This document shows, one piece after another, positions 15,547 to 24,319 of a stretch of DNA of 47,883 nt. The stretch's first letter is position 1; every line of letters starts with the position of its first letter. The notes under the pieces were generated by a model. The model had not been told where the DNA came from. It was given only the letters and a program-made list of their open reading frames with translations, and made no database searches. The DNA comes from an uncultured Eubacterium sp. GTDB taxonomy: Bacteria > Bacillota > Clostridia > Lachnospirales > Lachnospiraceae. A program made the position numbers and the translations under genes. The stretch is from NCBI GenBank assembly GCA_910589665.1, contig CAJUTR010000022.1:1-47883 (forward strand), given 5' to 3'.

Positions 15547-16923
15547 ATGTTTCAGTCTGATACGATTGCTGCGATTGCTACGGCCTCTACAGGCGGGGGC
15601 GTAAGTATCATTCGGATAAGCGGAAAAGAGGCAGTAGAAAAAGTGGAACCGATTCTGTCATTTTCATCAAAGAAATTGTCAGAGTTTTCAAGTCATACTG
15701 TTCATTATGGTCATGTGGTGGATGGAACGGGAAAGATGGTGGATGAAGTTCTAGTTCTGATTATGAGAGGGCCGAATAGCTATACGAGAGAAGATGTGGT
15801 AGAGATACAGTGTCATGGAAGTGTCCTGATCTGTCAGGAAATACTTGATATGATATTGTTAACTGGCGTTCGTTTGGCAGAACCGGGTGAATTTACAAAA
15901 CGAGCTTTTATGAATGGAAGAATTGATCTGTCCCAGGCGGAGGCAGTGATGGATCTGATTGAATCGAAAAGCAGATATGCGTTACAAAGTTCGATGAGCC
16001 AGTTGAATGGGATCATTAAGAATAAGGTAATAGAACTTAGAAAAATGATCCTGAATGATGTGGCTTTTATTGAGGCGGCATTGGATGATCCGGAACATAT
16101 TAGTGTAGAGGATTTTATGGATCAGTTCGAACAGAATGTGCAATACGTTATTTTAGAATTGGAAAAGATGATAGAGAATTATCAAAATGGACGTCTGATC
16201 CGACAGGGAGTTCAGACTGTTATTATCGGAAAGCCGAATGTAGGAAAGTCCTCTTTTTTGAATGCCATTCTTGGAACTGACCGTGCGATCGTGACAGATG
16301 TTCCTGGAACAACCCGCGATACCCTGGAAGAGGATATTCGTTTGGGAGATTTGCTGCTTCATTTAGTGGATACCGCTGGGATACATGACACAAGTGATCC
16401 CGTGGAAAAAATTGGAATTGAGCGCGCGAAAGAAAATATAGGGCGTGCTGATTTTTGTATTCTGATTTTGGATGGTAGTAGTGAATTGACAGACGAGGAT
16501 AGACATTTATTGGATATCATTTCAGATCTGAATGGCGTGGTGCTCTTAAATAAAAATGATCTTGACATGAAAGTTCAGGAAGAGGATATTAGAACATATA
16601 CAGATAAAAAGATCATTTCTTTTTCTGCGATGACTGGGAGTGGAAAAAACGAGTTAGAGGAATTGATAAAAGAACAATTCTATTTGGATCATATTTCATT
16701 TAATGACGAAATTTATATTTCAAATGAGAGGCAGAAGCAGGCGGTCATTTCAAGTTATGAAAGTTTGAAACAGGTCATGAACAGCATTGAGCTTAACCTG
16801 GGAGAAGATTTTTATACGATCGATCTGATGAGCGCTTATGAAAGTTTAGGGAGTATGATCGGAGAGAGTTTAGATGATGATTTAGCTGATACGATTTTCA
16901 AAAAATTTTGTATGGGCAAATAG
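15547..16923 (+). CDS. mnmE: tRNA uridine-5-carboxymethylaminomethyl(34) synthesis GTPase MnmE
   Basis: A 458-aa GTPase that works with MnmG to modify wobble U34 of tRNAs. It has an N-terminal folate-binding domain (SDTIAAIATASTGGG), a helical domain, and a central G domain with IIGKPNVGKSSFLN (G1), DVPGTTRDT (G2) and LLNKND (G4). The C-terminus FKKFCMGK carries the conserved cysteine of the FC(I/M)GK motif. The start at ATG 15547 fits the AGAAAGG ribosome binding site better than the GTG at 15541. It is followed at once by mnmG. Confidence 0.96.
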   Translation: MFQSDTIAAIATASTGGGVSIIRISGKEAVEKVEPILSFSSKKLSEFSSHTVHYGHVVDGTGKMVDEVLVLIMRGPNSYTREDVVEIQCHGSVLICQEILDMILLTGVRLAEPGEFTKRAFMNGRIDLSQAEAVMDLIESKSRYALQSSMSQLNGIIKNKVIELRKMILNDVAFIEAALDDPEHISVEDFMDQFEQNVQYVILELEKMIENYQNGRLIRQGVQTVIIGKPNVGKSSFLNAILGTDRAIVTDVPGTTRDTLEEDIRLGDLLLHLVDTAGIHDTSDPVEKIGIERAKENIGRADFCILILDGSSELTDEDRHLLDIISDLNGVVLLNKNDLDMKVQEEDIRTYTDKKIISFSAMTGSGKNELEELIKEQFYLDHISFNDEIYISNERQKQAVISSYESLKQVMNSIELNLGEDFYTIDLMSAYESLGSMIGESLDDDLADTIFKKFCMGK

Positions 16924-16934
16924 GGGAAAGGAAG

Positions 16935-18821
16935 ATGAACTTGCAAAGAGAATTGAGAGAACGATATGATGCAGTGGTGGTAGGTGCCGGTCATGCCGGA
17001 TGCGAAGCAGCGCTGGCGTTGGCACGCCTAGGTTTTCAGACGGCGATTTTTACTGTGAGTGTAGACAGCATTGCTCTCATGCCATGTAATCCAAATATTG
17101 GAGGTTCCTCGAAAGGGCATCTCGTAAGGGAGATAGATGCTCTGGGAGGGGAGATGGGAAAAAATATTGATTCCACTTTTATACAAAGTAAGATGTTAAA
17201 TCAGTCAAAAGGGCCTGCTGTACATTCCCTTCGGGCGCAGGCAGATAAAAAAGCGTATAGTGATCTGATGCGTCAGAAATTGGAAAAAAATAGTAATATA
17301 TCGGTAAAGCAGGGTGAGGTAACAGAACTGGTGATCGAAAATGGGAAAATAGAAGCGGTAAAAACTTTTACCGGTGCTGTATATGAGTGCCGTGTATGTA
17401 TACTTTGTACGGGAACTTATTTAAAGGCCAAATGTATAACAGGGGATGTCTCTACTTTTACTGGACCGAATGGTTTGATGGCGGCAACTCATTTATCAGA
17501 TAGTTTGAAAAAGCATGGTATTACGATTCGTAGATTTAAGACGGGTACGCCTGCGAGGATAGATGGTAATACAGTAGATTATGAAAAAATGGAACCGCAG
17601 TATGGAGATGAAAAAATTGTTCCATTCTCTTTTACGAACCAGGCGGAAGATCTAAGCAGGGATCAGATCAAATGCTGGCTTACTTATACAAATGAGCATA
17701 CGCATGAAATCATACGAAATAATTTGGATCGCTCTCCACTTTACTCAGGTGTGATAAAGGGTACGGGTCCTAGATATTGCCCTTCGATAGAAGATAAAGT
17801 AGTCCGTTTTGCTGACAAGAACAGACATCAGGTATTTATTGAACCGGAAGGGTTATATACTTCAGAAGTCTATATCGGCGGTATGTCTAGTTCGCTTCCC
17901 GAGGATGTTCAAGCGGATATGTATCATTCCGTGCCGGGATTGGAAAAGGCTCGGATTGTAAGAAATGCGTATGCAATCGAATATGATTGTATTGATTCTT
18001 TGGAATGTAAACCTTCTCTGGAACTGAAAAAGATAGAGGGAGTATTTAGTGCAGGGCAGGCCAACGGAAGTTCGGGATATGAGGAAGCGGCAGCGCAGGG
18101 ATTATTGGCTGGCATAAATGCAGCGAGAAAGATGCAGGATAAGGAGCCGCTTATCCTTGATCGGTCACAAGCTTATATTGGTGTATTGATTGATGATCTT
18201 GTTACGAAAGGTACAAATGAGCCATATCGGATGATGACCTCACGCGCAGAGTATCGGTTGTTACTTCGTCAGGACAATGCAGATCTTAGGCTTACGCCGA
18301 TAGGCTATGAGGTTGGATTGATCAGTGAAGAAAGGTATCAGAGATTAATAGAAAAGCAACGGCTTATAGAGTTAGAGATTGACCGCATCAAAAAAGCTAC
18401 GGTTGGCGGGACAGAGAAAGTGCAGGAATTATTGGAGAAGTATGAGAGTACTCTTTTGCAATCAGGAATTACATTAGCAGAACTGATCCGTAGACCGGAA
18501 TTAAGTTATGAAAAGATTTCGCCGATTGATGGAGATCGGAAACAATTACCGGAAGATGTTTGTGAACAAGTAAATATCAATATTAAATATGAAGGATATA
18601 TTGATCGTCAGTTAAAACAGGTGAAGCAGTTTAAAAAATTAGAACGACGTAGAATTCCAAAAGAAATTGATTATACAGATATCAATAGTTTAAGAAAAGA
18701 GGCTGTTCAGAAATTATCGGAGATTCGTCCTGAGTCAGTCGGACAGGCAGCGAGAATTTCAGGGGTGTCGCCAGCGGATATTTCAGTCCTGCTAGTGTAT
18801 TTGCAGGGATGTTTCACGTGA
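16935..18821 (+). CDS. mnmG: tRNA uridine-5-carboxymethylaminomethyl(34) synthesis enzyme MnmG (GidA)
   Basis: A 628-aa FAD-dependent partner of MnmE. The N-terminal Rossmann motif VVVGAGHAGCEAALA, the signature MPCNPNIGGSSKGHLVREID, the CLCTGTY-like ILCTGTYLKAK and the second signature GSSGYEEAAAQGLLAGINA are intact, and the length is normal. The start at 16935 has AAAGGA just upstream; the reading frame extends into the end of mnmE but has no better start. The final codons GGA-TGT-TTC-ACG-TGA lie within a perfect parS palindrome, so the protein's Cys-Phe-Thr end is dictated by a ParB site. Confidence 0.97.
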   Translation: MNLQRELRERYDAVVVGAGHAGCEAALALARLGFQTAIFTVSVDSIALMPCNPNIGGSSKGHLVREIDALGGEMGKNIDSTFIQSKMLNQSKGPAVHSLRAQADKKAYSDLMRQKLEKNSNISVKQGEVTELVIENGKIEAVKTFTGAVYECRVCILCTGTYLKAKCITGDVSTFTGPNGLMAATHLSDSLKKHGITIRRFKTGTPARIDGNTVDYEKMEPQYGDEKIVPFSFTNQAEDLSRDQIKCWLTYTNEHTHEIIRNNLDRSPLYSGVIKGTGPRYCPSIEDKVVRFADKNRHQVFIEPEGLYTSEVYIGGMSSSLPEDVQADMYHSVPGLEKARIVRNAYAIEYDCIDSLECKPSLELKKIEGVFSAGQANGSSGYEEAAAQGLLAGINAARKMQDKEPLILDRSQAYIGVLIDDLVTKGTNEPYRMMTSRAEYRLLLRQDNADLRLTPIGYEVGLISEERYQRLIEKQRLIELEIDRIKKATVGGTEKVQELLEKYESTLLQSGITLAELIRRPELSYEKISPIDGDRKQLPEDVCEQVNINIKYEGYIDRQLKQVKQFKKLERRRIPKEIDYTDINSLRKEAVQKLSEIRPESVGQAARISGVSPADISVLLVYLQGCFT

Positions 18822-18825
18822 AACA
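18810..18825. promoter_or_regulatory. parS: parS site 1 (ParB binding site)
   Basis: The 16-bp palindrome TGTTTCACGTGAAACA matches the bacterial parS consensus perfectly. It covers the last codons and stop of mnmG and lies about 0.9 kb from parA. ParB nucleates here and spreads to organise the origin region. Confidence 0.95.
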
Positions 18826-18845
18826 TTGTGCGAATGGAGGGAAAA

Positions 18846-19547
18846 ATGAAAAAACTGTTTTTGAAATATGGAATTGAGATAAATGATAAGCAGCTTATGC
18901 AATTTGAAACATACTATCATTTATTAATGGAGTGGAATCAAAAAGTTAATTTAACAACGATTGTTGAATACAAAGAAGTTTTAAAAAAGCATTTTTTAGA
19001 TAGTTGTTTATTACTTACTCAATATTCAGATAAAGTTTTTGCAGGCAAGAAGATAATAGATATCGGAACTGGTGCAGGTTTTCCTGGAATACCACTTTCT
19101 ATTCTTTTGCCTGATTCAGAATTCTTATTGATGGACTCATTAAATAAGAGAATTCAATTTTTATCCCATGTGATAGAAGAGTTGGGACTGGATTACGTAA
19201 CTGTTGTGCATGGACGAGCAGAAGACTTTGGAAAAGATGAGAACTTTAGAGAAAAATACGATTTCTGTATCTCTCGAGCTGTAGCAGCATTACCATTATT
19301 GTTGGAATATTGTTCACCTTTTGTAAAAGAAGATGGCGCTCTTTTATTGTATAAAAGTGTGAAAGTTCATGAAGAGATAGAAGAATCATCTAAGGCAATG
19401 CAAGTGTTAAATTGTAAGATTAGTTCTTTGACAGAACTGACGGATGAGCCAGATTTTCAAAGGTTCATAGTAGAAATAAAGAAGATAGGACAAACTCCTG
19501 ACAAATATCCGAGAAGAGCAGGAAAACCAAAAAAGCAACCTTTATAA
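18846..19547 (+). CDS. rsmG: 16S rRNA (guanine(527)-N7)-methyltransferase RsmG (GidB)
   Basis: A 233-aa SAM-dependent enzyme that methylates G527 of 16S rRNA. The SAM site is IIDIGTGAGFPGIPLSI, and the LLMDSLNKRIQFL and FCISRAVAALPLLLEYC motifs are typical. It begins at 18846 with GGAGGG 4-5 nt upstream. The gene lies exactly between two identical parS palindromes. Loss of RsmG gives low-level streptomycin resistance in other bacteria, which is family knowledge. Confidence 0.96.
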   Translation: MKKLFLKYGIEINDKQLMQFETYYHLLMEWNQKVNLTTIVEYKEVLKKHFLDSCLLLTQYSDKVFAGKKIIDIGTGAGFPGIPLSILLPDSEFLLMDSLNKRIQFLSHVIEELGLDYVTVVHGRAEDFGKDENFREKYDFCISRAVAALPLLLEYCSPFVKEDGALLLYKSVKVHEEIEESSKAMQVLNCKISSLTELTDEPDFQRFIVEIKKIGQTPDKYPRRAGKPKKQPL

Positions 19548-19555
19548 AATATAAA

Positions 19556-19571
19556 TGTTTCACGTGAAACA
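19556..19571. promoter_or_regulatory. parS: parS site 2 (ParB binding site)
   Basis: A second perfect TGTTTCACGTGAAACA palindrome lies 8 nt after the rsmG stop and about 125 bp before parA. Two sites 746 bp apart could bridge, and the second may also influence parA transcription. Confidence 0.95.
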
Positions 19572-19637
19572 TTTATGATAACATCACACAATTTTATATA
19601 AAAATTTAATAAATAACTAGCAAATAGACACGTTTGG

Positions 19638-19646
19638 TGTTATAAT
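19638..19646 (+). promoter_or_regulatory. Extended -10 promoter of parA-parB
   Basis: TGT followed by a perfect TATAAT (19641-19646) forms an extended -10 element. No good -35 is visible 16-18 bp upstream. Downstream, ATGCGC and GCGCAT can pair just before the parA ribosome binding site. Confidence 0.6.
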
Positions 19647-19694
19647 AAAATATGAGAAAAATGCGCTAAAGAAGTTGCGCGCATGGAGGAAATG

Positions 19695-20465
19695 ATGAAA
19701 AATAAAATTATTGCAATAGCCAATCAAAAAGGTGGTGTCGGCAAAACAACAACAACGATCAATCTATCCGCCGCATTAGCTGAAAAAGGAAAAAAAGTTC
19801 TGATGATAGATTTAGATCCTCAGGGAAATGCTTCAAGTGGTTTGGGCGTTGAGAAAGACGCACTCGAATATACGGTTTATCAACTTATGATTGGAATGAA
19901 TTCTTTTGATGAATGTGTCCAAAGAAATGTGTTGGAAAATTTAGATGTTCTTCCGGCTAATGTTAATTTAGCAGGAGTAGAAATTGAAACATTAGATATG
20001 GAAGATCGTAATTATATATTATCTAAAAAGATTGAAGAAAAGAAAGATAATTATGATTTCATTTTGATTGATTGCCCCCCCTCACTCAATTCACTGACGA
20101 TCAATTCCATGACAACGGCAGATGCCGTTCTTGTTCCGATCCAATGTGAGTATTACGCATTGGAAGGACTAAGCCAGTTGATCTATACGATCAATTTGGT
20201 AAAGGAACGATTAAACCCTAAATTGGAAATTGACGGAGTGGTCTTTACAATGTACGATGGCAGAACAAATTTATCGTTACAAGTCATTGAAAATGTAAGA
20301 GAAAATCTAAACCAGAATATTTATAATACGATTATTCCAAGAAGTGTGCGACTTGCAGAGGCGCCGAGTTATGGACTGCCTATCAATATATATGATAACA
20401 AGTCTACCGGTGCGAAAGCATACCGGGCATTGGCAGAAGAGATGATAGAAAGAGGGGATCAATAA
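19695..20465 (+). CDS. parA: Chromosome partitioning ATPase ParA (Soj)
   Basis: A 256-aa Walker-type ATPase that cooperates with ParB-parS in origin segregation and, in B. subtilis, in DnaA control. It has the deviant Walker A KGGVGKTTTTINLS, the A' motif LMIDLDPQGNASSGLG and the Walker B FILIDCPPSLNSLT. The start at 19695 is preferred because GGAGG lies 5 nt upstream; the ATGs at 19683 and 19692 overlap or crowd that site. It is followed after 3 nt by parB. Confidence 0.96.
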   Translation: MKNKIIAIANQKGGVGKTTTTINLSAALAEKGKKVLMIDLDPQGNASSGLGVEKDALEYTVYQLMIGMNSFDECVQRNVLENLDVLPANVNLAGVEIETLDMEDRNYILSKKIEEKKDNYDFILIDCPPSLNSLTINSMTTADAVLVPIQCEYYALEGLSQLIYTINLVKERLNPKLEIDGVVFTMYDGRTNLSLQVIENVRENLNQNIYNTIIPRSVRLAEAPSYGLPINIYDNKSTGAKAYRALAEEMIERGDQ

Positions 20466-20468
20466 ATA

Positions 20469-21338
20469 ATGACAAAGAAGACAGGATTAGGTAAGGGATT
20501 AGATACCTTGATACCTAATAAACCGATCAAGTCTGCGCCAGCGGAAACGATCATCAAATCTGAAGAATTGATTGATATAAACAAGGTAGAACCGAATAAG
20601 GATCAGCCGCGAAAATCATTTAATGAAGATTCTCTTATTGAGTTGTCAGAGTCCATTAAACAGCACGGAATTGTCCAGCCGCTCGTCGTAACTAAGAAGG
20701 ATGATTATTTTGAAATCATCGCTGGGGAACGCCGATGGCGTGCAGCGAAACTTGCGGGATTAAAGGAAGTTCCAGTAGTTGTAAAGGATTATTCCCCACA
20801 GGAGATCATGGAAATTGCTTTGATCGAGAACATTCAGCGAGAAGATCTGAATCCGATCGAAGAAGCGATGGCTTATCAAAGATTAGTAAAAGAATATAGT
20901 TTAAAACAAGATGAAGTTGCCGATCGGGTTTCAAAAAGCCGGACAGCCATTACCAATTCCTTGCGGCTTTTGAAATTGGATGAGCGGGTTCAGGAGATGC
21001 TGATCGAAGAGAGTATTTCCAGTGGACATGCCAGAGCGCTGCTTGCGATCAAAGATAATGAATTGCAGTATAATATGGCAATGAAAATATTTGATGAAAA
21101 GCTTAGCGTAAGGGAAACAGAAAAACTGATCAAGTCCCTTGATAAAAAGGCGACTCCGAAGAAAAAGAAAGAAGAGTTAAAAAATGATTTCGTTTACCGT
21201 GATTTAGAGGATCAGCTGAAAATGATCACTGGTACAAAAGTTACAATAAATCGAAAATCCGAAAAAGCGGGTAAAATTGAAATTGAATATTATACGCCTG
21301 AGGATTTGGAAAAGATAGTAGCACTGCTGAATAATTAG
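20469..21338 (+). CDS. parB: Chromosome partitioning protein ParB (Spo0J)
   Basis: A 289-aa CTPase clamp that loads at parS. The N-terminal GLGKGLDTLIP motif contacts ParA. PNKDQPRKSF and the CTP-binding boxes VVTKKDDYFEIIAGERRWRA and LIENIQREDLNPIEEA are present. The helix-turn-helix VADRVSKSRTAITNSLRLL recognises parS, and a C-terminal dimerisation domain follows. Two perfect cognate sites lie just upstream. Confidence 0.96.
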   Translation: MTKKTGLGKGLDTLIPNKPIKSAPAETIIKSEELIDINKVEPNKDQPRKSFNEDSLIELSESIKQHGIVQPLVVTKKDDYFEIIAGERRWRAAKLAGLKEVPVVVKDYSPQEIMEIALIENIQREDLNPIEEAMAYQRLVKEYSLKQDEVADRVSKSRTAITNSLRLLKLDERVQEMLIEESISSGHARALLAIKDNELQYNMAMKIFDEKLSVRETEKLIKSLDKKATPKKKKEELKNDFVYRDLEDQLKMITGTKVTINRKSEKAGKIEIEYYTPEDLEKIVALLNN

Positions 21339-21365
21339 AACATATTTTCGATAGGAGAGAGGAAC

Positions 21366-21869
21366 ATGTTTCGTTTTAAAGACTTTGGAATTGAATCAGA
21401 CATAGTAACGTTAACATTGGCAATCATTTGTGTTGTTTTGGTCATCATGCTTGTTGTTCTGTTAGTAAAGATCAGTAAGTTGAATACAAGGTATCTCTTG
21501 TTTATGGACGGGGCAGATGGTAAGTCATTGGAAGATAGATTTCATAGGAAATTTCAAAATATGGATTATATCAATGAAGAATTGAATAAGCTAGATCAGC
21601 ATATGAAACACATAGACGCGAGACTTTTAAAAACATATCAAAAGATTGGCATTGTCAAATACGACGCCTTTAAAGAAATCGGTGGAACGTTAAGTTTCGT
21701 TTTGGCATTGCTGACGCAAGAAGACAATGGATTTATTTTGAATTCCATGCACTCCAACGCAGAGGGATGTTATACTTATATAAAAGAGGTAAAGGGTGGA
21801 GAAGTTTTTGTAGCACTTTCCGAGGAGGAGAGACAGGCGTTAGAAGAAGCAAAAGCTCAGGGAAAATAG
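21366..21869 (+). CDS. DUF4446 family membrane-anchored protein
   Basis: A 167-aa protein with an N-terminal membrane helix (residues about 11-36, LTLAIICVVLVIMLVVLLV). A coiled-coil segment (about 55-90) is followed by a conserved domain containing GIVKYDAFKEIGGTLSFVLA and the GFILNSMHSNAEGCYTYIKE region. This family follows parB in many Clostridia. Its function is unknown to me; position suggests a tie to chromosome segregation or to the cell envelope. The ribosome binding site is GGAGAGAGG. Confidence 0.85.
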   Translation: MFRFKDFGIESDIVTLTLAIICVVLVIMLVVLLVKISKLNTRYLLFMDGADGKSLEDRFHRKFQNMDYINEELNKLDQHMKHIDARLLKTYQKIGIVKYDAFKEIGGTLSFVLALLTQEDNGFILNSMHSNAEGCYTYIKEVKGGEVFVALSEEERQALEEAKAQGK

Positions 21870-21891
21870 TTAGTTTGCAATCTTCTTATGT

Positions 21892-21944
21892 ATAAGTAAT
21901 TTCTTTTAACTTTGCTGGATTACGAGTTATGAGAAATTACTTAT
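21892..21944 (+). terminator. Long inverted repeat after DUF4446
   Basis: A perfect 13-bp inverted repeat (21892-21904 and 21932-21944, arm starting ATAAGTAATTT) encloses a 27-nt loop. The tail ATTCTTTACTGTTCTTT is only moderately T-rich. It probably ends the parA-parB-DUF4446 transcript. Confidence 0.5.
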
Positions 21945-21965
21945 TCTTTACTGTTCTTTAAGCAT

Positions 21966-22015
21966 TAAAAAAAGCCCTTACCCAGCAGTTGCAGGTCTGC
22001 CAAACAAGGACTCGG
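21966..22015 (-). terminator. Terminator of tRNA-Lys
   Basis: On the minus strand, AGTCCTT pairs with AAGGGCT (one G-T pair), with an inner stem GGCAG/CTGCT, followed by seven T (21972-21966). It starts about 4 nt after the tRNA 3' end. Confidence 0.8.
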
Positions 22016-22018
22016 GAG

Positions 22019-22091
22019 TACGCCTTTGGGGGTTCGAACCCCAGACACCCTGATTAAGAGTCAGGTGCTCTACCAACTGAGCTAAAGGCGC
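22019..22091 (-). tRNA. tRNA-Lys (anticodon CTT)
   Basis: A 73-nt tRNA on the minus strand. The acceptor GCGCCTT pairs with AAGGCGT (terminal G-T), the D-arm is AGCTCAGTTGGTAGAGC, the anticodon stem-loop is CCTGA-CTCTTAA-TCAGG giving CTT, and the T-arm is CTGGGGTTCGAACCCC-like. Discriminator A, CCA not encoded. It has its own promoter and terminator. Confidence 0.95.
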
Positions 22092-22111
22092 TTATCCAAG
22101 CTACGAGATAT

Positions 22112-22140
22112 ATTATATAATAGAATATGAAAAAATGCAA
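22112..22140 (-). promoter_or_regulatory. tRNA-Lys promoter
   Basis: Minus strand: -35 TTGCAT (22140-22135), 17-bp spacer, -10 TATAAT (22117-22112), about 20 bp from the mature 5' end. Confidence 0.75.
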
Positions 22141-22216
22141 GCGAAAATTTATAAAATTTATATAAAAAGTAAAAAAATTGTGAAAAATGAAAACATTTTG
22201 CAAAAAAGGAGACTGT

Positions 22217-23413
22217 ATGAACAAAGAAATGAAGACGAATCAAAAAGTAAAAGAAACATTACGATCGGTGCTAACAAATACTGGCACACTCATGCTCATT
22301 GTAGCATCCTGTACGGCTGTCATCGCTATCATATTGAATTGGGAAAAAGTGATGGAAGAATTAGGCCGGCTGGTCAGTGTACTGATGCCTTTTATCTTTG
22401 GCGTTGTGCTATCTTTTCTCATTAATCCGCTTGTGAATAGTGTAAATCGTTTATTAGATGATCTTGCCTTTAAAGGAAGAAATAATAAATGGTGTAAATA
22501 TACGAGTGTGGGAATATCGTATATCGTTTTATTAGGAGCCATTACGATCGTGATCGTTTATATTGTTCCCCAGGTTTCGGAAAGTCTGAAAGAGTTGACC
22601 AAATCACTAGGAAAAGGCTATGGCTATATTGTGAACAATACAGAAGAGATACAAGAGAAGTATCCTTTTTTACCAATGCAGGATATTAGCGAACTGTTAA
22701 AACAGGTATTGCCCGAAAATCTATTTGGATACGGAACGGATATAGCAAAAGTAGTATTTCCGTATTTGTATAATATATCGGCATCCTTTATAACAGGTCT
22801 GGTCAATATCATATTTGCCATAGTCATCTCCTGTTATATCATTCTTGACAAAGATAAGATTAAGAAGGAAATACGAAGGATGATCTATATTTTTACAAAT
22901 AAAAACAGTGCGCCGGTCATCTGGGATACCTTTTGTGAATGCAACCGTATCTTTAATGGATTTTTGTATGGAAAGTCGATAGACTCTATTATCATAGGTG
23001 TTCTTTCACTGATCGTTATGTCGGTCATAAACCTTCCTTATGCGCTGCTTCTTAGCTTGATCGTCGGAGTTACGAACATGATACCTTATTTTGGACCATT
23101 TATCGGAGCTGTTCCAGGTGTGATCATTTATCTTGTCATAGAACCAAAGTTTGCGATCATCTATGTTATAATGATACTTGTCTTGCAGCAATTTGACGGA
23201 CTTTACCTGGGACCAAAAATACTCGGTGATCTTACAGGGATCAAACCACTTTGGGTTATATTTGGAATTACAGTGGGAGGCGCGTATTTTGGTGTTCTAG
23301 GAATGTTTTTGGGAGTGCCGACCGTAGCGGCGCTGATGCACATCTTAAACGTTATTATGGAAGCGAAGATAAAGAAGAGGATGATGCAGGAACAGGAAAA
23401 AGGACAAAAGTAA
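22217..23413 (+). CDS. AI-2E family transporter
   Basis: A 398-aa polytopic membrane protein of the AI-2E/TqsA-PerM-like superfamily. About eight hydrophobic segments are visible: LMLIVASCTAVIAIIL, FIFGVVLSFLINPLV, VLLGAITIVIVYIVP, LVNIIFAIVISCYIIL, IIIGVLSLIVMSVINL, LLLSLIVGVTNMIPYFGPFI, VIYLVIEPKFAIIYV and VGGAYFGVLGMFLGVP. NMIPYFGPFIGAVPG and the LGPKILGDLTGIKPLWV motif are diagnostic. Members export small molecules or act as Na+/H+ antiporters; despite the name, autoinducer-2 transport is not implied. The start at 22217 has GGAG 6 nt upstream. It is a single-gene unit closed by a strong terminator. Confidence 0.88.
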   Translation: MNKEMKTNQKVKETLRSVLTNTGTLMLIVASCTAVIAIILNWEKVMEELGRLVSVLMPFIFGVVLSFLINPLVNSVNRLLDDLAFKGRNNKWCKYTSVGISYIVLLGAITIVIVYIVPQVSESLKELTKSLGKGYGYIVNNTEEIQEKYPFLPMQDISELLKQVLPENLFGYGTDIAKVVFPYLYNISASFITGLVNIIFAIVISCYIILDKDKIKKEIRRMIYIFTNKNSAPVIWDTFCECNRIFNGFLYGKSIDSIIIGVLSLIVMSVINLPYALLLSLIVGVTNMIPYFGPFIGAVPGVIIYLVIEPKFAIIYVIMILVLQQFDGLYLGPKILGDLTGIKPLWVIFGITVGGAYFGVLGMFLGVPTVAALMHILNVIMEAKIKKRMMQEQEKGQK

Positions 23414-23440
23414 TGCGAAGTGAAAAAATGATATGATAAT

Positions 23441-23490
23441 AAAAAAAGCGGATTCCCTGGCTGGTTTACCAGAAGAATCCGCTTTTCGAT
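23441..23490 (+). terminator. Strong bidirectional terminator after the AI-2E transporter
   Basis: A perfect 12-bp stem (AAAAGCGGATTC, 23444-23455, with its complement, 23475-23486) has an inner CTGG/CCAG hairpin and ends in TTTT. The mirrored A-run makes it work on the minus strand too, so it can also stop the DUF6273 remnant. Confidence 0.85.
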
Positions 23491-23501
23491 TTTATGTGAT
23501 A

Positions 23502-24319
23502 TTATGGAGTGTTTACCCGTTCCACAATAATCTCAGATATGATCAGATCCTGGATCTTTACACCATAGCCTGCTTTTAAGGAAAGGCAATTACATTCACC
23601 TGCTTTTGCAGCTATCTCAACTGTTCCGGAATAGGAACCGTCTGGTTGTATCGTCGGATTGAGGTATACATTAGGATCTTCAGCATAAACAGATCCATTT
23701 CCTGTATCATTGGATGGTGTCGTCCAGATCCTAAAATCATTGGATCCCCATTTAGGACCAGAGATTGTTACTTTTATCCGTTCCCCTGCCTTAACGGTGA
23801 TCGGATTTGGGAAATACATAAATGTAGAATCCCCTTGAGATGTTCTGGTATCATTGATATTGACTGTATCCGTGTCAATATTATAAGAACCACAAGAGCT
23901 TGGATCAATCCGTACGGCGGATAACGTAATTTTCTTTTGCGGATTTTCGGTTGGTGCAGGAGTAGGCAGTAAATCTTCTGCAGAGCTAACTGTAATCTTA
24001 CCTGCCGATTCCCATGCAACTGATTTTAAGTTGATGTGCAAGGCAGGACGAACACCGCCGCCGGTATTTACTGCGATAAAACCAGAACAGTCAGTAAATC
24101 CTTCACTTCCAACGTATGCGGCGTCAAATGGAAGACTGCCGATGTTGCGCAGCCACCACCAGCCATTGCCGGCATAATCGTCTTCACTATTGGTCCATGC
24201 GCCATTTTTCTTTGCATATGCGGTATTTTTCGCTTGCCGTGTTGAAGATTTATTCTCGTGATGGATCGCAAATCCATAATCCATCTCTTTTACTTCATCG
24301 GTTGACAACAGTTCCGAAA
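23502..24319 (-). pseudogene. 5'-truncated gene for a secreted DUF6273 protein with a C-terminal beta-sandwich
   Basis: Only the C-terminal part (about 270 aa) survives. LLSTDEVKEMDYGFAI, RQAKNTAYAKKNGAW, GNGWWWLRNIGS and GGGVRPALHINL are the recognisable end of a DUF6273 domain. A PTPAPTENP linker follows, then a roughly 140-aa Thr/Ser/Asn-rich beta-rich module that looks carbohydrate-binding. There is no signal peptide, no start codon with a ribosome binding site and no promoter. The frame does run on to an ATG at 24428, but that stretch is antisense to GH98 sequence. Just upstream of LLSTDEV, the minus strand also reads Lys-Leu-Phe in another phase, separated by the four bases GGAA. The break therefore lies near 24310-24327. 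Not expressed as a secreted protein as it stands. Confidence 0.75.
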
